NCBI RefSeq assembly: GCF_004000845.1
Contig: NZ_BIMA01000083.1
Span: 1 to 32,228, forward strand
Source: Paenibacillus koleovorans NBRC 103111
Lineage (GTDB): Bacteria > Bacillota > Bacilli > Paenibacillales > NBRC-103111
DNA: 32,228 nt
Direction of reading: 5' to 3'
Below, piece by piece: positions 1-8,075 of the stretch. Below the pieces are notes generated by a model, which made no database searches, was not told the DNA's origin, and saw only the letters and a program-made list of their open reading frames with translations. Position 1 is the stretch's first letter, and every line of letters starts with the position of its first letter. Position numbers and translations under genes: made by a program.

Positions 1-151
1 TTGCCTGCCCTCCCACGCTCCAACTGAATACCTTCGCCAGAGGACCATCCGCCAGGACGGTTCTTCTTAAAAACGTTATAGTTTTGGGACGGAATGCAGC
101 ATTCATGATTTTGCTTTTGATCGTTTGCGCTCGTTTCTCGTATCTAAGCAT
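1..151 (-). CDS. possible partial hypothetical ORF running off the window edge
   Basis: A minus-strand frame opens with ATG at 151 and stays open to base 1, giving about 50 codons. The peptide begins MLRYEKRAQTIKSK and is rich in Arg and Lys. I recognise no family, and the ribosome binding site is weak (GGCAGG, about 10 bases upstream). It could be the 5' end of a gene lying to the left of the window or a chance open frame. It would be divergent from the ABC exporter genes. Confidence 0.2.
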   Translation of the reverse strand, partial: MLRYEKRAQTIKSKIMNAAFRPKTITFLRRTVLADGPLAKVFSWSVGGQA

Positions 152-211
152 GGTCCGGTGCCTGCCATCGTATATTTTGTAATATCGTGTTCTGTATAAT
201 TCATAAAATCA

Positions 212-240
212 TTGACGAAACGTTCCGGCAGGTATAGTAT
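212..240 (+). promoter_or_regulatory. sigma-A-type promoter of the ABC exporter operon
   Basis: TTGACG at 212-217 and TAGTAT at 235-240 are separated by exactly 17 bases. This is a good vegetative-type promoter 60 bases upstream of the ABC ATPase start. Confidence 0.6.
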
Positions 241-245
241 GACAT

Positions 246-273
246 ATGAAATATCCGGTATAGAATATTTCAT
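246..273. promoter_or_regulatory. 9-bp perfect inverted repeat, candidate operator
   Basis: ATGAAATAT at 246-254 is mirrored by ATATTTCAT at 265-273 with a 10-base spacer. It lies just downstream of the -10 box and upstream of the ribosome binding site of the ABC exporter gene. The position fits a repressor operator, for example for a dimeric TetR, GntR or MarR-type protein. No such regulator is encoded next to it in the window. Confidence 0.45.
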
Positions 274-299
274 AATTTCTTGATTGGGAGGTGCCGGCG

Positions 300-1187
300 T
301 TGCTTACAGTGGATCATTTGACGAAAACATTTTCGAGCGGGAGAGGCGTTTTCGATGTGTCGTTTACGGTCAAGAAGGGAGAAGTATTCGGATTTCTAGG
401 ACCCAATGGGGCGGGCAAATCGACGACAATCCGACACATCATGGGCTTCATGAAGCCGGACAAAGGATCGGTGCTCGTGAACGGTATGGATACGTGGAGG
501 GAGCAGGGGAAGGTTCAGGCGCTGGTCGGTTATTTGCCGGGGGAGATTGCTTTTATAGATGGGATGACGGGCAAAATGTTTCTGGATTTCATGTTAGAGA
601 TGCAGGGCGTCAAAGATCGAAGCAAACGCGATCGGCTGATCGAGCGGCTGCAATTCGACGTGAATACCCCTATCCGCAAAATGTCAAAAGGGATGAAGCA
701 AAAAGTAGGCATCGTCGCCGCGTTCATGCACGATCCTGCCGTTATCCTGCTGGACGAACCGACCTCCGGGCTCGATCCTCTGATGCAAAAGCTGTTCATC
801 GAGCTGGTGCTGGAGGAGAAAGCGCGCGGGACCACGTTTCTGATGTCGTCGCACAGCTTTGCGGAGATCGAGCGGACTTGCGACCGTGCGGCCATTATCA
901 AAGACGGAGTGCTCATCGCTGTAAAAGACATACACGAATTGCAATCGATGCAGCGAAAGCTGTTCGAGGTGACGTTCGATACGGAAGCCGATGCGAGATC
1001 GTTCACGGACAGTGGAGTGGCGGTCGAATCGCGGGAAGGGGCTCGAGTGCGGGTAGCCGTACAAGGCAATTACGATGAGTTCGTGCAAGCGACGTCGCGT
1101 TACAAGGTACGCAACATCGATCTGTTCACGCAGAACCTCGAGGATATTTTCATGAACTACTACGACCGGAAGGGGACGATCCAATGA
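300..1187 (+). CDS. ABC transporter ATP-binding protein (exporter type)
   Basis: Cytoplasmic ATPase subunit of an ABC-2-type exporter, powering movement of an unknown substrate with the adjacent permease. Walker A GPNGAGKST lies near residue 37, a degenerate signature KMSKGMKQ replaces LSGGQ, and Walker B is VILLDEPTSGLDP. The switch His is in MSSHSFAEIE. The C-terminal part resembles the accessory region of drug or antibiotic exporter ATPases. TTG at 300 is preferred as start because GGGAGGTG at 286-293 lies at normal spacing; the GTG at 291 would sit on that site. The product is about 295 residues. The stop overlaps the permease start (ATGA), so the two are translationally coupled. Role in drug or peptide export is inferred. 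Confidence 0.9.
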   Translation: MLTVDHLTKTFSSGRGVFDVSFTVKKGEVFGFLGPNGAGKSTTIRHIMGFMKPDKGSVLVNGMDTWREQGKVQALVGYLPGEIAFIDGMTGKMFLDFMLEMQGVKDRSKRDRLIERLQFDVNTPIRKMSKGMKQKVGIVAAFMHDPAVILLDEPTSGLDPLMQKLFIELVLEEKARGTTFLMSSHSFAEIERTCDRAAIIKDGVLIAVKDIHELQSMQRKLFEVTFDTEADARSFTDSGVAVESREGARVRVAVQGNYDEFVQATSRYKVRNIDLFTQNLEDIFMNYYDRKGTIQ

Positions 1188-1993
1188 ACATGACCTTGTA
1201 CAAGCAAATGATGAAGGTCAACTTGAAGGGGTTCCTGAACTATGGGATTGGATCGGCGTTCTACATTTTGCTTATTTTCTGGCTGTATCCGGCGATTGCC
1301 GATAATGCAAGTGCGATTGACGAAATCGTTCAATCGATGCCGGAAGGGGTGGGACGCGCGTTTGGCCTGAATGGATTCGGAACGGCGGAAGCGTTTATCT
1401 CCGGCGAGTATTACGGGCTAATTCTTGTGTTGATTTTATCGATTGTATGCGTACAGCTATCCACACAGCTAATGGCGAAGCTCGTCGACCAAGGCTCTAT
1501 GGCGTATTTACTTTCGGCTCCGACAACACGGCGCAAAGTTGCCTTCACCCAAGCCAGTGTGCTGATCAGCGGACTGCTGCTGATCATGACGATTACGACG
1601 ATCGCCGGGTTCGCGGGCAAAGCGTGGTTTCTAGGCGGGGAGTTCGCGTTCCACCCTTCGCGGTTTTTGCTGATGAATGTGGCGGCATTCCTGCTGTTCT
1701 TCGCAGTCGGGGGGATCACGTTCCTCGTATCGTCGCTGTCCAATGACGAGAAAAAAGCGATGAGCATCTCCGGTATGATCACGTTCGGCTTTTTCAGCCT
1801 TGATCTGCTGGGCAAGCTGAGCGAGAAGATCGGCTGGATGCGCCATGTATCGCTATTCTCTTTATACCGGCCAGGTGAAATTATCAATGGCGACGCGGAT
1901 ATGGTGGCGACTAGTCTTCTTCTAGCTCTGATTGGGGGAGTATCGTTCGCATTGGCCGTGATCTTGTTCCGACGCAGGGACCTGCCGTTGTAG
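1184..1993 (+). CDS. ABC-2-type exporter permease
   Basis: Integral membrane partner of the preceding ATPase, 269 residues. Hydrophobic segments lie near residues 17-38, 84-104, 122-142, 161-183, 195-212 and 240-263, giving the six-helix layout of ABC-2 permeases. A loop of about 45 residues between the first two helices (ADNASAIDEIVQSMPEG) probably faces outward. The ATG overlaps the ATPase stop. The C-terminus ends in a basic patch (RRRDLPL), consistent with an inside-positive tail. Substrate is unknown. Such two-gene exporters often handle antimicrobial peptides or lipids, but nothing here specifies which. Confidence 0.88.
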   Translation: MNMTLYKQMMKVNLKGFLNYGIGSAFYILLIFWLYPAIADNASAIDEIVQSMPEGVGRAFGLNGFGTAEAFISGEYYGLILVLILSIVCVQLSTQLMAKLVDQGSMAYLLSAPTTRRKVAFTQASVLISGLLLIMTITTIAGFAGKAWFLGGEFAFHPSRFLLMNVAAFLLFFAVGGITFLVSSLSNDEKKAMSISGMITFGFFSLDLLGKLSEKIGWMRHVSLFSLYRPGEIINGDADMVATSLLLALIGGVSFALAVILFRRRDLPL

Positions 1994-2002
1994 AAGTAGA
2001 AG

Positions 2003-2251
2003 ATGCAGGTGAACAACAAATCGTTTATCATCATGAGCGACTATGGCATCACGTTCAAATCGGATCTGGAGAATCAGGAAATTCTCATCCAGCAAGGACG
2101 TTTCGTAAAAGCCGCCTATATTGGCCATCGAGGGTGGGTGTCCATTCACGATCCGGAGGATTGGGAGGAAATGGCGATTGTGTTGAAGGAAGGTTACTTG
2201 CTGGCGGCGCCGAAGCGGCTGGTTAAGCAAGTGGTTTCCGGAGGAAGCTGA
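2003..2251 (+). CDS. small hypothetical protein (82 aa)
   Basis: A short frame 9 bases after the permease stop, so probably the last gene of the exporter operon. The protein has an acidic middle (HDPEDWEEMAIVLKEG) and no signal peptide or membrane segment. The ribosome binding site is weak (AGAAG just before the ATG at 2003); an internal ATG at 2033 (MSDYGITF) is an alternative start. I recognise no family. Its stop lies only 3 bases from the stop of the convergent AraC gene. Confidence 0.55.
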   Translation: MQVNNKSFIIMSDYGITFKSDLENQEILIQQGRFVKAAYIGHRGWVSIHDPEDWEEMAIVLKEGYLLAAPKRLVKQVVSGGS

Positions 2252-2254
2252 CTA

Positions 2255-3172
2255 TCATTGTTGGCTGGAATGGCCTGGTGCTTGCGACGACGTAGCCAAA
2301 GTCTGAGCTCTCCGATACTGACTAGGGGTCATGCCCTTCAGCTTGGCGAAGCACCGGGAGAACGTCTGGAACGACCCGAAGCCGGTCTCGAGCGCGATGC
2401 TTGTAATCGGCAGATCGGTCGAACGCAGCAGGCTGCAGGCATGTCGAATGCGGAGCTCGTGCAAGAACGACACGAAGTTTTGGCCGAGCCGTTTGATCAT
2501 AAGCGCGCTGAGATGTTTGGCGTTCATGTGAAAATGGTTGGCCAGCTGCTGCAAGCCGAGATCGTCCCGATAGTGCTCATGCATATAGTGTACGACGGGC
2601 CATAGATTGTTCTGCGATTGCACTTGTTCCGCTGCTGCTGCACCGGCAACAGGTCGAACGGCGGCAGCAGCGGATTCGCTCCGCACCCGATCGAACAACA
2701 CTAGAGCCTGGAACAGCAATGCTTTCAACTGGACAGCCTTCCACTTGGCTTCGCCCGCATATTCGCGGAGCAAGCTGTGGACCAGGCTGTCCATTTGTTG
2801 TTTCTCTTCGCCGTGAAGCCTCAAGTGCGAGGGCAGCACATCGGTCTCTGCAAGCAAACCGCTTAATCCGGATAGCGGGCCGTTGCCGTCGAACAGCAGG
2901 CTCATGTCGAAATTGCAATTGCAAATATGCAGCGACTGCCCGGGTTCGGCATGCAGCTCGTGTATTTGGTAGGGAAGCAGGAAGGTAACGCTGCCGGGCT
3001 CGAGTCGATGCGGCTTGCCGTTCACATATTCGGTCCCATGTCCATCCAGAATGACCTGCAGCTCCAGAAAATCGTGCCGGTGTGGCGTCACATGTGAAGC
3101 ACGGGTACCTACGACCAGAAGCGGGATGGTTAAGCTGCCGGTGGAGAGCTCATTCAGATAACGCGGATACAT
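2255..3172 (-). CDS. AraC-family transcriptional regulator with N-terminal cupin
   Basis: A 305-residue regulator. An N-terminal cupin sensor (about residues 15-130) carries HRHDFLELQVIL and a YVNGKPHRLEPGS turn, typical of small-ligand or sugar sensing. The C-terminal double helix-turn-helix (about 195-295) contains ALETGFGSFQTFSRCF and ends with the hallmark GMTPSQYRRA. The start is supported by GGAGGCG five bases upstream. It is divergent from the RraA-like gene at 3342 across a 169-base intergenic region with a TATAAT on the minus strand at 3213-3208. It probably controls that gene and perhaps itself. The inducer is unknown. Confidence 0.9.
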   Translation of the reverse strand: MYPRYLNELSTGSLTIPLLVVGTRASHVTPHRHDFLELQVILDGHGTEYVNGKPHRLEPGSVTFLLPYQIHELHAEPGQSLHICNCNFDMSLLFDGNGPLSGLSGLLAETDVLPSHLRLHGEEKQQMDSLVHSLLREYAGEAKWKAVQLKALLFQALVLFDRVRSESAAAAVRPVAGAAAAEQVQSQNNLWPVVHYMHEHYRDDLGLQQLANHFHMNAKHLSALMIKRLGQNFVSFLHELRIRHACSLLRSTDLPITSIALETGFGSFQTFSRCFAKLKGMTPSQYRRAQTLATSSQAPGHSSQQ

Positions 3173-3341
3173 GGGTACGCCTCCGTCTCAACTCGAATCT
3201 TGCTCTCATTATAGCATGGCCGCGGAATTATGAGAGAAATTTCAAGAATAGTGACATGCCCGTCGATGGCGTTCGAACTACAATGGGGGTATTCCAGCTC
3301 CAACCATCTAAGGTGAGAGCGAGAGGAGCCGACGATAACGA

Positions 3342-4094
3342 ATGGATCAACCGAAGCTGCCCTATAGCGAGCTGTTGAAGCTGAAACGATGGAATACCCC
3401 TACAATCTATAACGGCTGGGAAGCGATTACGCGCCATGACCGGAGAACGCAGTTCAACAAAGAGGAGACGCGCGACTTCATGCCGCAGATGGGGCCGATG
3501 GTCGGTTATGCGATTACGGTCGTCTTCGAGCCGAGCAATCCCGCGCACCCGAAGGCGAATCCGGACGCCTGGAGCGAGTACCGCCGCTATGTAGCGAGCG
3601 TGCCGGGTCCGAAGATCGTCGTCTGCCAAGACCTCGACAAGCCGAATGTCGTGGCGGCTCTGTGGGGCGAGGTGATGAGCAATTTTCATCGCGCGCTCGG
3701 CTGCGTCGGCACGATTGCGGACGGCGCGATCCGCGACGTCGATGAGATGACGAATGCCGGCTTCAAGGCGATTGCGCGGCGACTGGCTGTGGGGCATGCG
3801 TTTATTTCGCCGGTCCGCTGGGGTTGCGAGGTTGAGGTGTTCGGCTGTCCCGTGAGACCGGGGCAATTGATCCATGCCGACAAGCACGGCTTCATGGTCG
3901 TCCCGCAGGAGGACGAAGCGAGGCTGCTCGAAGCTTCCGTATTCCTGGACAACAACGAATGCAACACGATCATCCCCGCTTCCAGAAGCGCTGGCGGCAA
4001 GAAGTTCGAGCAAATTTTGTATGAGATCGACGAAACCGGCAAAGCATTCGGACGCGCAGCACAGGAGAAGTTCGGCGAGAAAGGCGAATGGTAA
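3342..4094 (+). CDS. RraA-like protein (HMG/CHA aldolase-type)
   Basis: A 250-residue member of the RraA/DlpA/HMG-aldolase fold. The diagnostic motif GTIADGAIRD is present (D127, R131, D132), preceded by GEVMSNFHRALG. In this family these residues bind substrate and a divalent metal. Members are class II pyruvate aldolases or oxaloacetate decarboxylases; RNase E inhibition is a separate enterobacterial function. Next to sugar dehydrogenases, a role in cleaving a sugar-acid-derived 4-hydroxy-2-oxo acid is plausible but inferred. The protein is longer than the usual 160-230 residues owing to an N-terminal extension (LKLKRWNTPTIYNGWEAIT) seen in catabolic members. The gene is divergent from an AraC gene and ends at a hairpin terminator. 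Confidence 0.85.
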   Translation: MDQPKLPYSELLKLKRWNTPTIYNGWEAITRHDRRTQFNKEETRDFMPQMGPMVGYAITVVFEPSNPAHPKANPDAWSEYRRYVASVPGPKIVVCQDLDKPNVVAALWGEVMSNFHRALGCVGTIADGAIRDVDEMTNAGFKAIARRLAVGHAFISPVRWGCEVEVFGCPVRPGQLIHADKHGFMVVPQEDEARLLEASVFLDNNECNTIIPASRSAGGKKFEQILYEIDETGKAFGRAAQEKFGEKGEW

Positions 4095-4101
4095 GGGCGA
4101 G

Positions 4102-4136
4102 CTTCCGGAGCGGGATTCTAGCTCCGGAAGATATTT
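4102..4136 (+). terminator. Rho-independent terminator after the RraA-like gene
   Basis: CTTCCGGAGC at 4102-4111 pairs perfectly with GCTCCGGAAG at 4121-4130 around a 9-base loop. An interrupted T-rich tract follows at 4132-4139. It lies just after the stop at 4094. Confidence 0.75.
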
Positions 4137-4307
4137 ATTGCTGGGCGTGAAGCTTCCGCCATGCTCTCGGGGTGTCGCCATACTTTGCTGCAAATAATGT
4201 ATTGAACTGGTGCACCGAGGTGAACCCGGCTTCCATGGCGATGCGCGTTACGTTGTACGATGTGCCATCACTTCCTTGAACTTGTGGCGGAAATAGCTTG
4301 GCGATGC
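4135..4307 (-). pseudogene. AraC-family C-terminal remnant
   Basis: The minus strand encodes pieces of an AraC DNA-binding domain in two frames. From 4307 it reads ASPSYFRHKFKEVMAH, the first helix-turn-helix. From 4263 to the TAA at 4137-4135, in another frame, it reads VTRIAMEAGFTSVHQF and then a tail with TPRAWRKL, the second helix-turn-helix. About 25 residues that normally link the two are missing, so the gene carries an internal deletion with frameshift, and its N-terminal sensor domain is gone. The stretch 4308-4397 holds nothing I can assign. Confidence 0.8.
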
Positions 4308-4398
4308 TGTATGGGTTTATTCAATCCTCCGAAGCCGGCGCTCGAATCGATTTGAGAACTATGGTAAAACAAACCACCTGATCCGATAAAATAAGCAA

Positions 4399-4426
4399 TT
4401 GTACAAATCGAAATATCCCCTATACT
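4399..4426 (+). promoter_or_regulatory. candidate promoter of the sensor kinase
   Basis: TTGTAC at 4399-4404 and TATACT at 4421-4426 have a 16-base spacer. The -10 box is good and the -35 box poor, 38 bases upstream of the kinase start. A cre-like box follows directly. Confidence 0.45.
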
Positions 4427-4429
4427 GGA

Positions 4430-4443
4430 CGTAAGCGTTTTCT
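4430..4443 (+). promoter_or_regulatory. cre-like (CcpA) box before the sensor kinase
   Basis: CGTAAGCGTTTTCT matches most of the Bacillus cre pattern TGWNANCGNTNWCA and lies just 3' of the -10 box, where CcpA binding would block transcription. The same GTAAGCG core occurs near three other genes of this locus. Confidence 0.45.
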
Positions 4444-4463
4444 TTCATTGGGGGCTTTAGCAG

Positions 4464-7172
4464 ATGAAATCGAAATGGAGTTTGAGCCGGCTGCTCATTC
4501 TTTCCGGAATGCTGCTCAGCGTGCTGTTTCTGTTCGTATCCGGGCTATTGTTTTATTGGTCCGGCAACCTGCAGATCGAGGAGCAGGTTCGCGAGATCGA
4601 CAGCCGATACGTGAAGCAGCTGGAAGGCAAGTCGGAGCTGATGATCGGGGAGATGGAACGGTTTACGCGTTACGTGGGCGAATCGGGTACCTTGCAGCAG
4701 TTGTTAGGAACCTATTTGGCATCTCGCGGGGACTTGTATGTGCAAGCGCAAACGCGGCCGCTCCTGAATACCCATTTCTCTCGCTTGGCGACTTTCTATA
4801 CAATGATCGAGCAGTTTCTTGTGTATTTGCCGGACAAGGATGGGGCTTACAAGCCGTTCGACAATGCATGGCCGGAGCTTTCCCTAGAGAGACTGAGAGA
4901 AATATTGACCGCCTCCGAGAACAAAGTTCTGATCCGCAGCGAGCAGAATCTTACGACGAAGCCGCAGAGCTACAATGTCGTGTTCTATACGACGATCTTG
5001 CTGCCTGACAAACGCTCCGGCATCATCGGCATCCGCATGAAGGCGGACTGGATCGCGGCTTGGTTCGAGTCGGGCAAACAATCGGTCGTGCAGGATGGGA
5101 ACGGTCAAGTGCTATGGGCGACGCAGCCGGAAACGGCGAAGCTGCCCATCCCGGAAACAAAGGAGGGGCCAAGTCTCCGCACCCAGATCACGATGGCCGG
5201 CCAATCCTACGAGATGCTGTCGCTCAGCTTGCCCAAGCTCCATTGGCGGATCGGCGTGCTGTTCGAGCCGAACCAGCTCGTACGGCCAACAACCAGCTTT
5301 ATTCAGGTGACCGTTATCTCCTTTCTGGGCAGCGTCGTACTCGCGTTTCTATTCTCCACGTTGATTTCCAGAAGAGTGGCCAGGCCCTTGGTCAGTCTGG
5401 CCAAGTCGCAGCAGCAGGGCGTTCCGGCTCCTCCGGTTAAGCAAAGGATGCGGTTCGGCTTCCGTGACGTCGTCTTGTTCTATTATATTGTGATTTTGAT
5501 GCTGCCCTTGATCGCCAGTACGATCGTTCATATTTACTCGGTCTCGCGAATTATTTATCAGACGAATCAGTCTATGCTCGACGTCAGCATGAAGCAGAAC
5601 CGAGACAATATCAACTATTTCCTCGATATGAACCAGCGGCTGACGTTGAACTTGGCGACCCACTCGACAATGCAGGATTTGCTGGCTAGCGGCGCGGAGC
5701 CTGAGGATGACGGGCAAGAGGCGCTGCTTCGCAAAATGTTGAACGAAACCGCGTCCATTCTGACCCAATCGGCGGAAATCTATATCTACGATACGTCCGG
5801 ACGTCAGTTGATTTCGAGCTCCGATGCGGAAATGAAGCTTGATGCGAAAGACTTGGCGGCCCTGCAGGACTTGGAGACGGACAAGCGGCAATGGGCGGGA
5901 TTACGCGTCAACCGGTACGGCCGCAACAGCGTCATCTTCTACTTCCGCATGCATGTGCTGACGAGCATGCTGCCGGCCGGTTATTTGGCGCTCGTCTACG
6001 AGGAACGCAACATCGAAACGTTGTTCCGCGAGCTTCACTACACAGGAGGAGCCGTCGATCTGGTGGATGGGGACGATGTCATTTTCTCCTCGACTGTGAC
6101 GAATCGGGTAGGCGAGAGCTACGTAAGGCAGCCGGAGGCGAAGCCGGCGCTGAACGAGTTCATGCTGCCGCTGAGCAAGGAAGGCAATCTGGAGTTGAAG
6201 GAGCCGCTCGCGGTCAGCGGCTGGAGCATCATCGCGAACTTCCCGATCAGCCTACTGCTTGCGGACAACATCCGGATGATGAATCTCGTACTGATCATCC
6301 TGTTCGTCTCCACAATCGTCATCCTGATCACGTCCTACATGATCTCCTTCTTCTTCTCCCGGTCGATCGAAACGTTGATCCGCAACTCCAAAAACTGGAA
6401 GCGAGACGACTCCAGATTCATGCTGGCTCGCGGGGTGCAATTCAGCGAGGTGGAGCAGCTCAGCTTGTCGTTCAACCGGCTGATCGCCCAGATCGAGCGG
6501 CTGAACCGAAACGTCTACGAGTCGAAGCTGCGGGAATCGGAGATGGACCTGGAACGCAAGGATGCGGAAATTCGCTCGCTTCAGATGCAGATCAATCCGC
6601 ATTTTCTGTACAACACGCTGGAATCGGTCAAGTGGATGGTCATGGACGACGAACGGAAGCTGGCTGCGCGGATGATTGAGAAGCTCGGCGATTTTTTCCG
6701 CAAAGGGATTAGCCGCCGCAAGACGGTCGTTTCGCTAGCCGAGGAAAAAGAGTATACGCAGCTGTACATCGAAATCCAAAATATGCGTTTGGGCGATTGC
6801 ATCGACGTGACGTGGTCGATCTCGGATCGACTGCTGTCGTACCCGATCATCAAGCTACTGTTGCAGCCGCTGATCGAGAACACGATTCACCACGGCTATC
6901 AGTCCGGCGACGGCAATCGCATTCACATTGAAGTGCGAGCGTCCGAATCGGACGGCATGCTCATCCTCGAAGTGGAGGACGACGGAGTCGGCATTCCTTC
7001 GGAGCGGCTGGAGGAAATCCAGCTCGGCCTGCAGTCCGGCGAGATGGGCAGTCATGTGGGGCTGATGAACGTGCAGCATCGGATCATGCTTCATTACGGC
7101 CCGCAGTACGTGCTTGAAGTGGAATCGCCAGGGGAACACGGCACCCTGATCCGTCTCCGGATCCCGTGCTGA
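4464..7172 (+). CDS. YesM-like sensor histidine kinase with two tandem extracellular sensor modules
   Basis: A 902-residue membrane kinase, much longer than the roughly 580-600 residues usual for YesM-type kinases. I read TM1 at about 8-29, extracellular module 1 at 30-277, TM2 at about 278-301 followed by a short HAMP-like stretch (RRVARPLVSLA), TM3 at about 333-358, extracellular module 2 at 359-604, TM4 at about 605-632, and a HAMP region to about 690. The His_kinase domain has phospho-acceptor H713 in INPHFLYNT. The ATPase has its N-box Asn at 806 (LIENTIHHG) and DDGVGIP and GLMNVQHRI loops. Both outer modules end in a W-x-I strand before the membrane, like dCache-type sensors. GGGGG at 4450-4454 supports the start. 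It probably phosphorylates the YesN-like protein at 7330 in response to extracellular sugars or oligosaccharides; the ligand is unknown. Confidence 0.9.
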   Translation: MKSKWSLSRLLILSGMLLSVLFLFVSGLLFYWSGNLQIEEQVREIDSRYVKQLEGKSELMIGEMERFTRYVGESGTLQQLLGTYLASRGDLYVQAQTRPLLNTHFSRLATFYTMIEQFLVYLPDKDGAYKPFDNAWPELSLERLREILTASENKVLIRSEQNLTTKPQSYNVVFYTTILLPDKRSGIIGIRMKADWIAAWFESGKQSVVQDGNGQVLWATQPETAKLPIPETKEGPSLRTQITMAGQSYEMLSLSLPKLHWRIGVLFEPNQLVRPTTSFIQVTVISFLGSVVLAFLFSTLISRRVARPLVSLAKSQQQGVPAPPVKQRMRFGFRDVVLFYYIVILMLPLIASTIVHIYSVSRIIYQTNQSMLDVSMKQNRDNINYFLDMNQRLTLNLATHSTMQDLLASGAEPEDDGQEALLRKMLNETASILTQSAEIYIYDTSGRQLISSSDAEMKLDAKDLAALQDLETDKRQWAGLRVNRYGRNSVIFYFRMHVLTSMLPAGYLALVYEERNIETLFRELHYTGGAVDLVDGDDVIFSSTVTNRVGESYVRQPEAKPALNEFMLPLSKEGNLELKEPLAVSGWSIIANFPISLLLADNIRMMNLVLIILFVSTIVILITSYMISFFFSRSIETLIRNSKNWKRDDSRFMLARGVQFSEVEQLSLSFNRLIAQIERLNRNVYESKLRESEMDLERKDAEIRSLQMQINPHFLYNTLESVKWMVMDDERKLAARMIEKLGDFFRKGISRRKTVVSLAEEKEYTQLYIEIQNMRLGDCIDVTWSISDRLLSYPIIKLLLQPLIENTIHHGYQSGDGNRIHIEVRASESDGMLILEVEDDGVGIPSERLEEIQLGLQSGEMGSHVGLMNVQHRIMLHYGPQYVLEVESPGEHGTLIRLRIPC

Positions 7173-7188
7173 TGAATAGCGGCAAGCC

Positions 7189-7213
7189 AAACCCGGCGGT
7201 GAGCCGGGTTTTG
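7189..7213 (+). terminator. hairpin terminator between kinase and response regulator
   Basis: AAACCCGGC at 7189-7197 pairs with GCCGGGTTT at 7203-7211 around GGTGA. Only a short T run follows (TTTTG), so it may be a partial terminator. It separates the kinase from the regulator, which then has its own upstream box. Confidence 0.6.
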
Positions 7214-7293
7214 TCAACGCTAGGATAAAATAATACACATTTTTCGGCATCGAATCCCACTCAATTCCTCGAAGCAAACGCTAGACTAAGGCT

Positions 7294-7307
7294 ATACAGC
7301 GCTTACA
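7294..7307 (-). promoter_or_regulatory. cre-like box before the response regulator
   Basis: Read on the minus strand this is TGTAAGCGCTGTAT, close to the cre consensus. It lies 22 bases upstream of the TTG start at 7330. The 3' flank CGCTTACATCAT is shared exactly with the box before the secreted enzyme at 23152. Confidence 0.45.
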
Positions 7308-7329
7308 TCATATGCGAGGTGACAAGAGC

Positions 7330-8064
7330 TTGTATAAAATATTGTTCGCAGAAGACGAAGATCGAATCCGGGAAGGCATTAAGAAGCATACGCCCTGGCA
7401 TGAATGGGGCTTCGAGGTTGTGGCGGAGGCGCGCAACGGCGCGGAAGCGTACGACCAGTTCCTGAAGATGTCGCCCCAAGTCATCCTGACCGATATCCGG
7501 ATGCCGGTGATGGACGGGCTCAAGCTGATGGAGCAGGTGCGTGTCCAGGACACCAAAGTGAAGCTGATCGTGCTGAGCGGATACGGCGATTTCGACTATG
7601 CGCGCCAAGCGATTTCCCTCGGGGTAAGCGGCTATTTGCTGAAACCGACGAAGGAGCAGGACATCGAAAGCTTGTTCAAGCGGCTCAAGCTGGAGCTGGA
7701 CAAAATGTTCCTGCCATCGCGCATTTCGACCGAGAATCGGCTCGACGACAACATCGCGCGGGTCGTGCGTCACTTGGCCGAGCATTACGCCGAGAAGAAC
7801 ACGCTGCAGGAGATGGCCGACATGGCGTTTTTGAGTGCGCCTTATTTCAGCAAGCTGTTTAAGACGCAATTGGGAGTGCCCTTCATCGACTACTTGACCG
7901 AGCTGCGCATCGGGAAAGCGAAGGAGCTGCTGCGCGAAACGAACCACAAGGTAATCGACGTAGCGCTGTTGGTCGGCTATGAGGATTTCCGCCATTTCTG
8001 CAAGCTGTTCAAGGCGAAGACCGGGTTTAGTCCGAAGCAGTACTCGCTGGGGAAAAAAGAGTAG
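7330..8064 (+). CDS. YesN-like response regulator, receiver plus AraC-type DNA-binding domain
   Basis: A 244-residue cytoplasmic regulator. The receiver domain (about 1-120) has acidic pocket AEDE, phospho-acceptor D55 in LTDIRMPVMDG, and the conserved Lys in LLKPTKEQD. The AraC double helix-turn-helix (about 143-242) has MAFLSAPYFSKLFK and VALLVGYEDFRHFCKLF and ends FSPKQYS. It lacks the long middle segment of many YesN proteins. TTG at 7330 is preferred over ATG at 7312 because GAGGTGA at 7316-7322 fits only the TTG and the protein then starts MYKILFAEDE as usual. It is the probable partner of the double-sensor kinase. The dehydrogenase and isomerase genes follow in the same operon. Confidence 0.92.
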   Translation: MYKILFAEDEDRIREGIKKHTPWHEWGFEVVAEARNGAEAYDQFLKMSPQVILTDIRMPVMDGLKLMEQVRVQDTKVKLIVLSGYGDFDYARQAISLGVSGYLLKPTKEQDIESLFKRLKLELDKMFLPSRISTENRLDDNIARVVRHLAEHYAEKNTLQEMADMAFLSAPYFSKLFKTQLGVPFIDYLTELRIGKAKELLRETNHKVIDVALLVGYEDFRHFCKLFKAKTGFSPKQYSLGKKE

Positions 8065-8075
8065 GGGTGTAAAGA

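Noticed and set aside
291-299. GTG at 291 as start of the ABC ATPase
   Set aside because: It lies within the ribosome binding site; TTG at 300 has correct spacing.
3228-4193. Minus-strand open frame of about 321 codons opposite the RraA-like gene
   Set aside because: The sense strand has the RraA active-site motif and a proper start and terminator; the antisense product is featureless.
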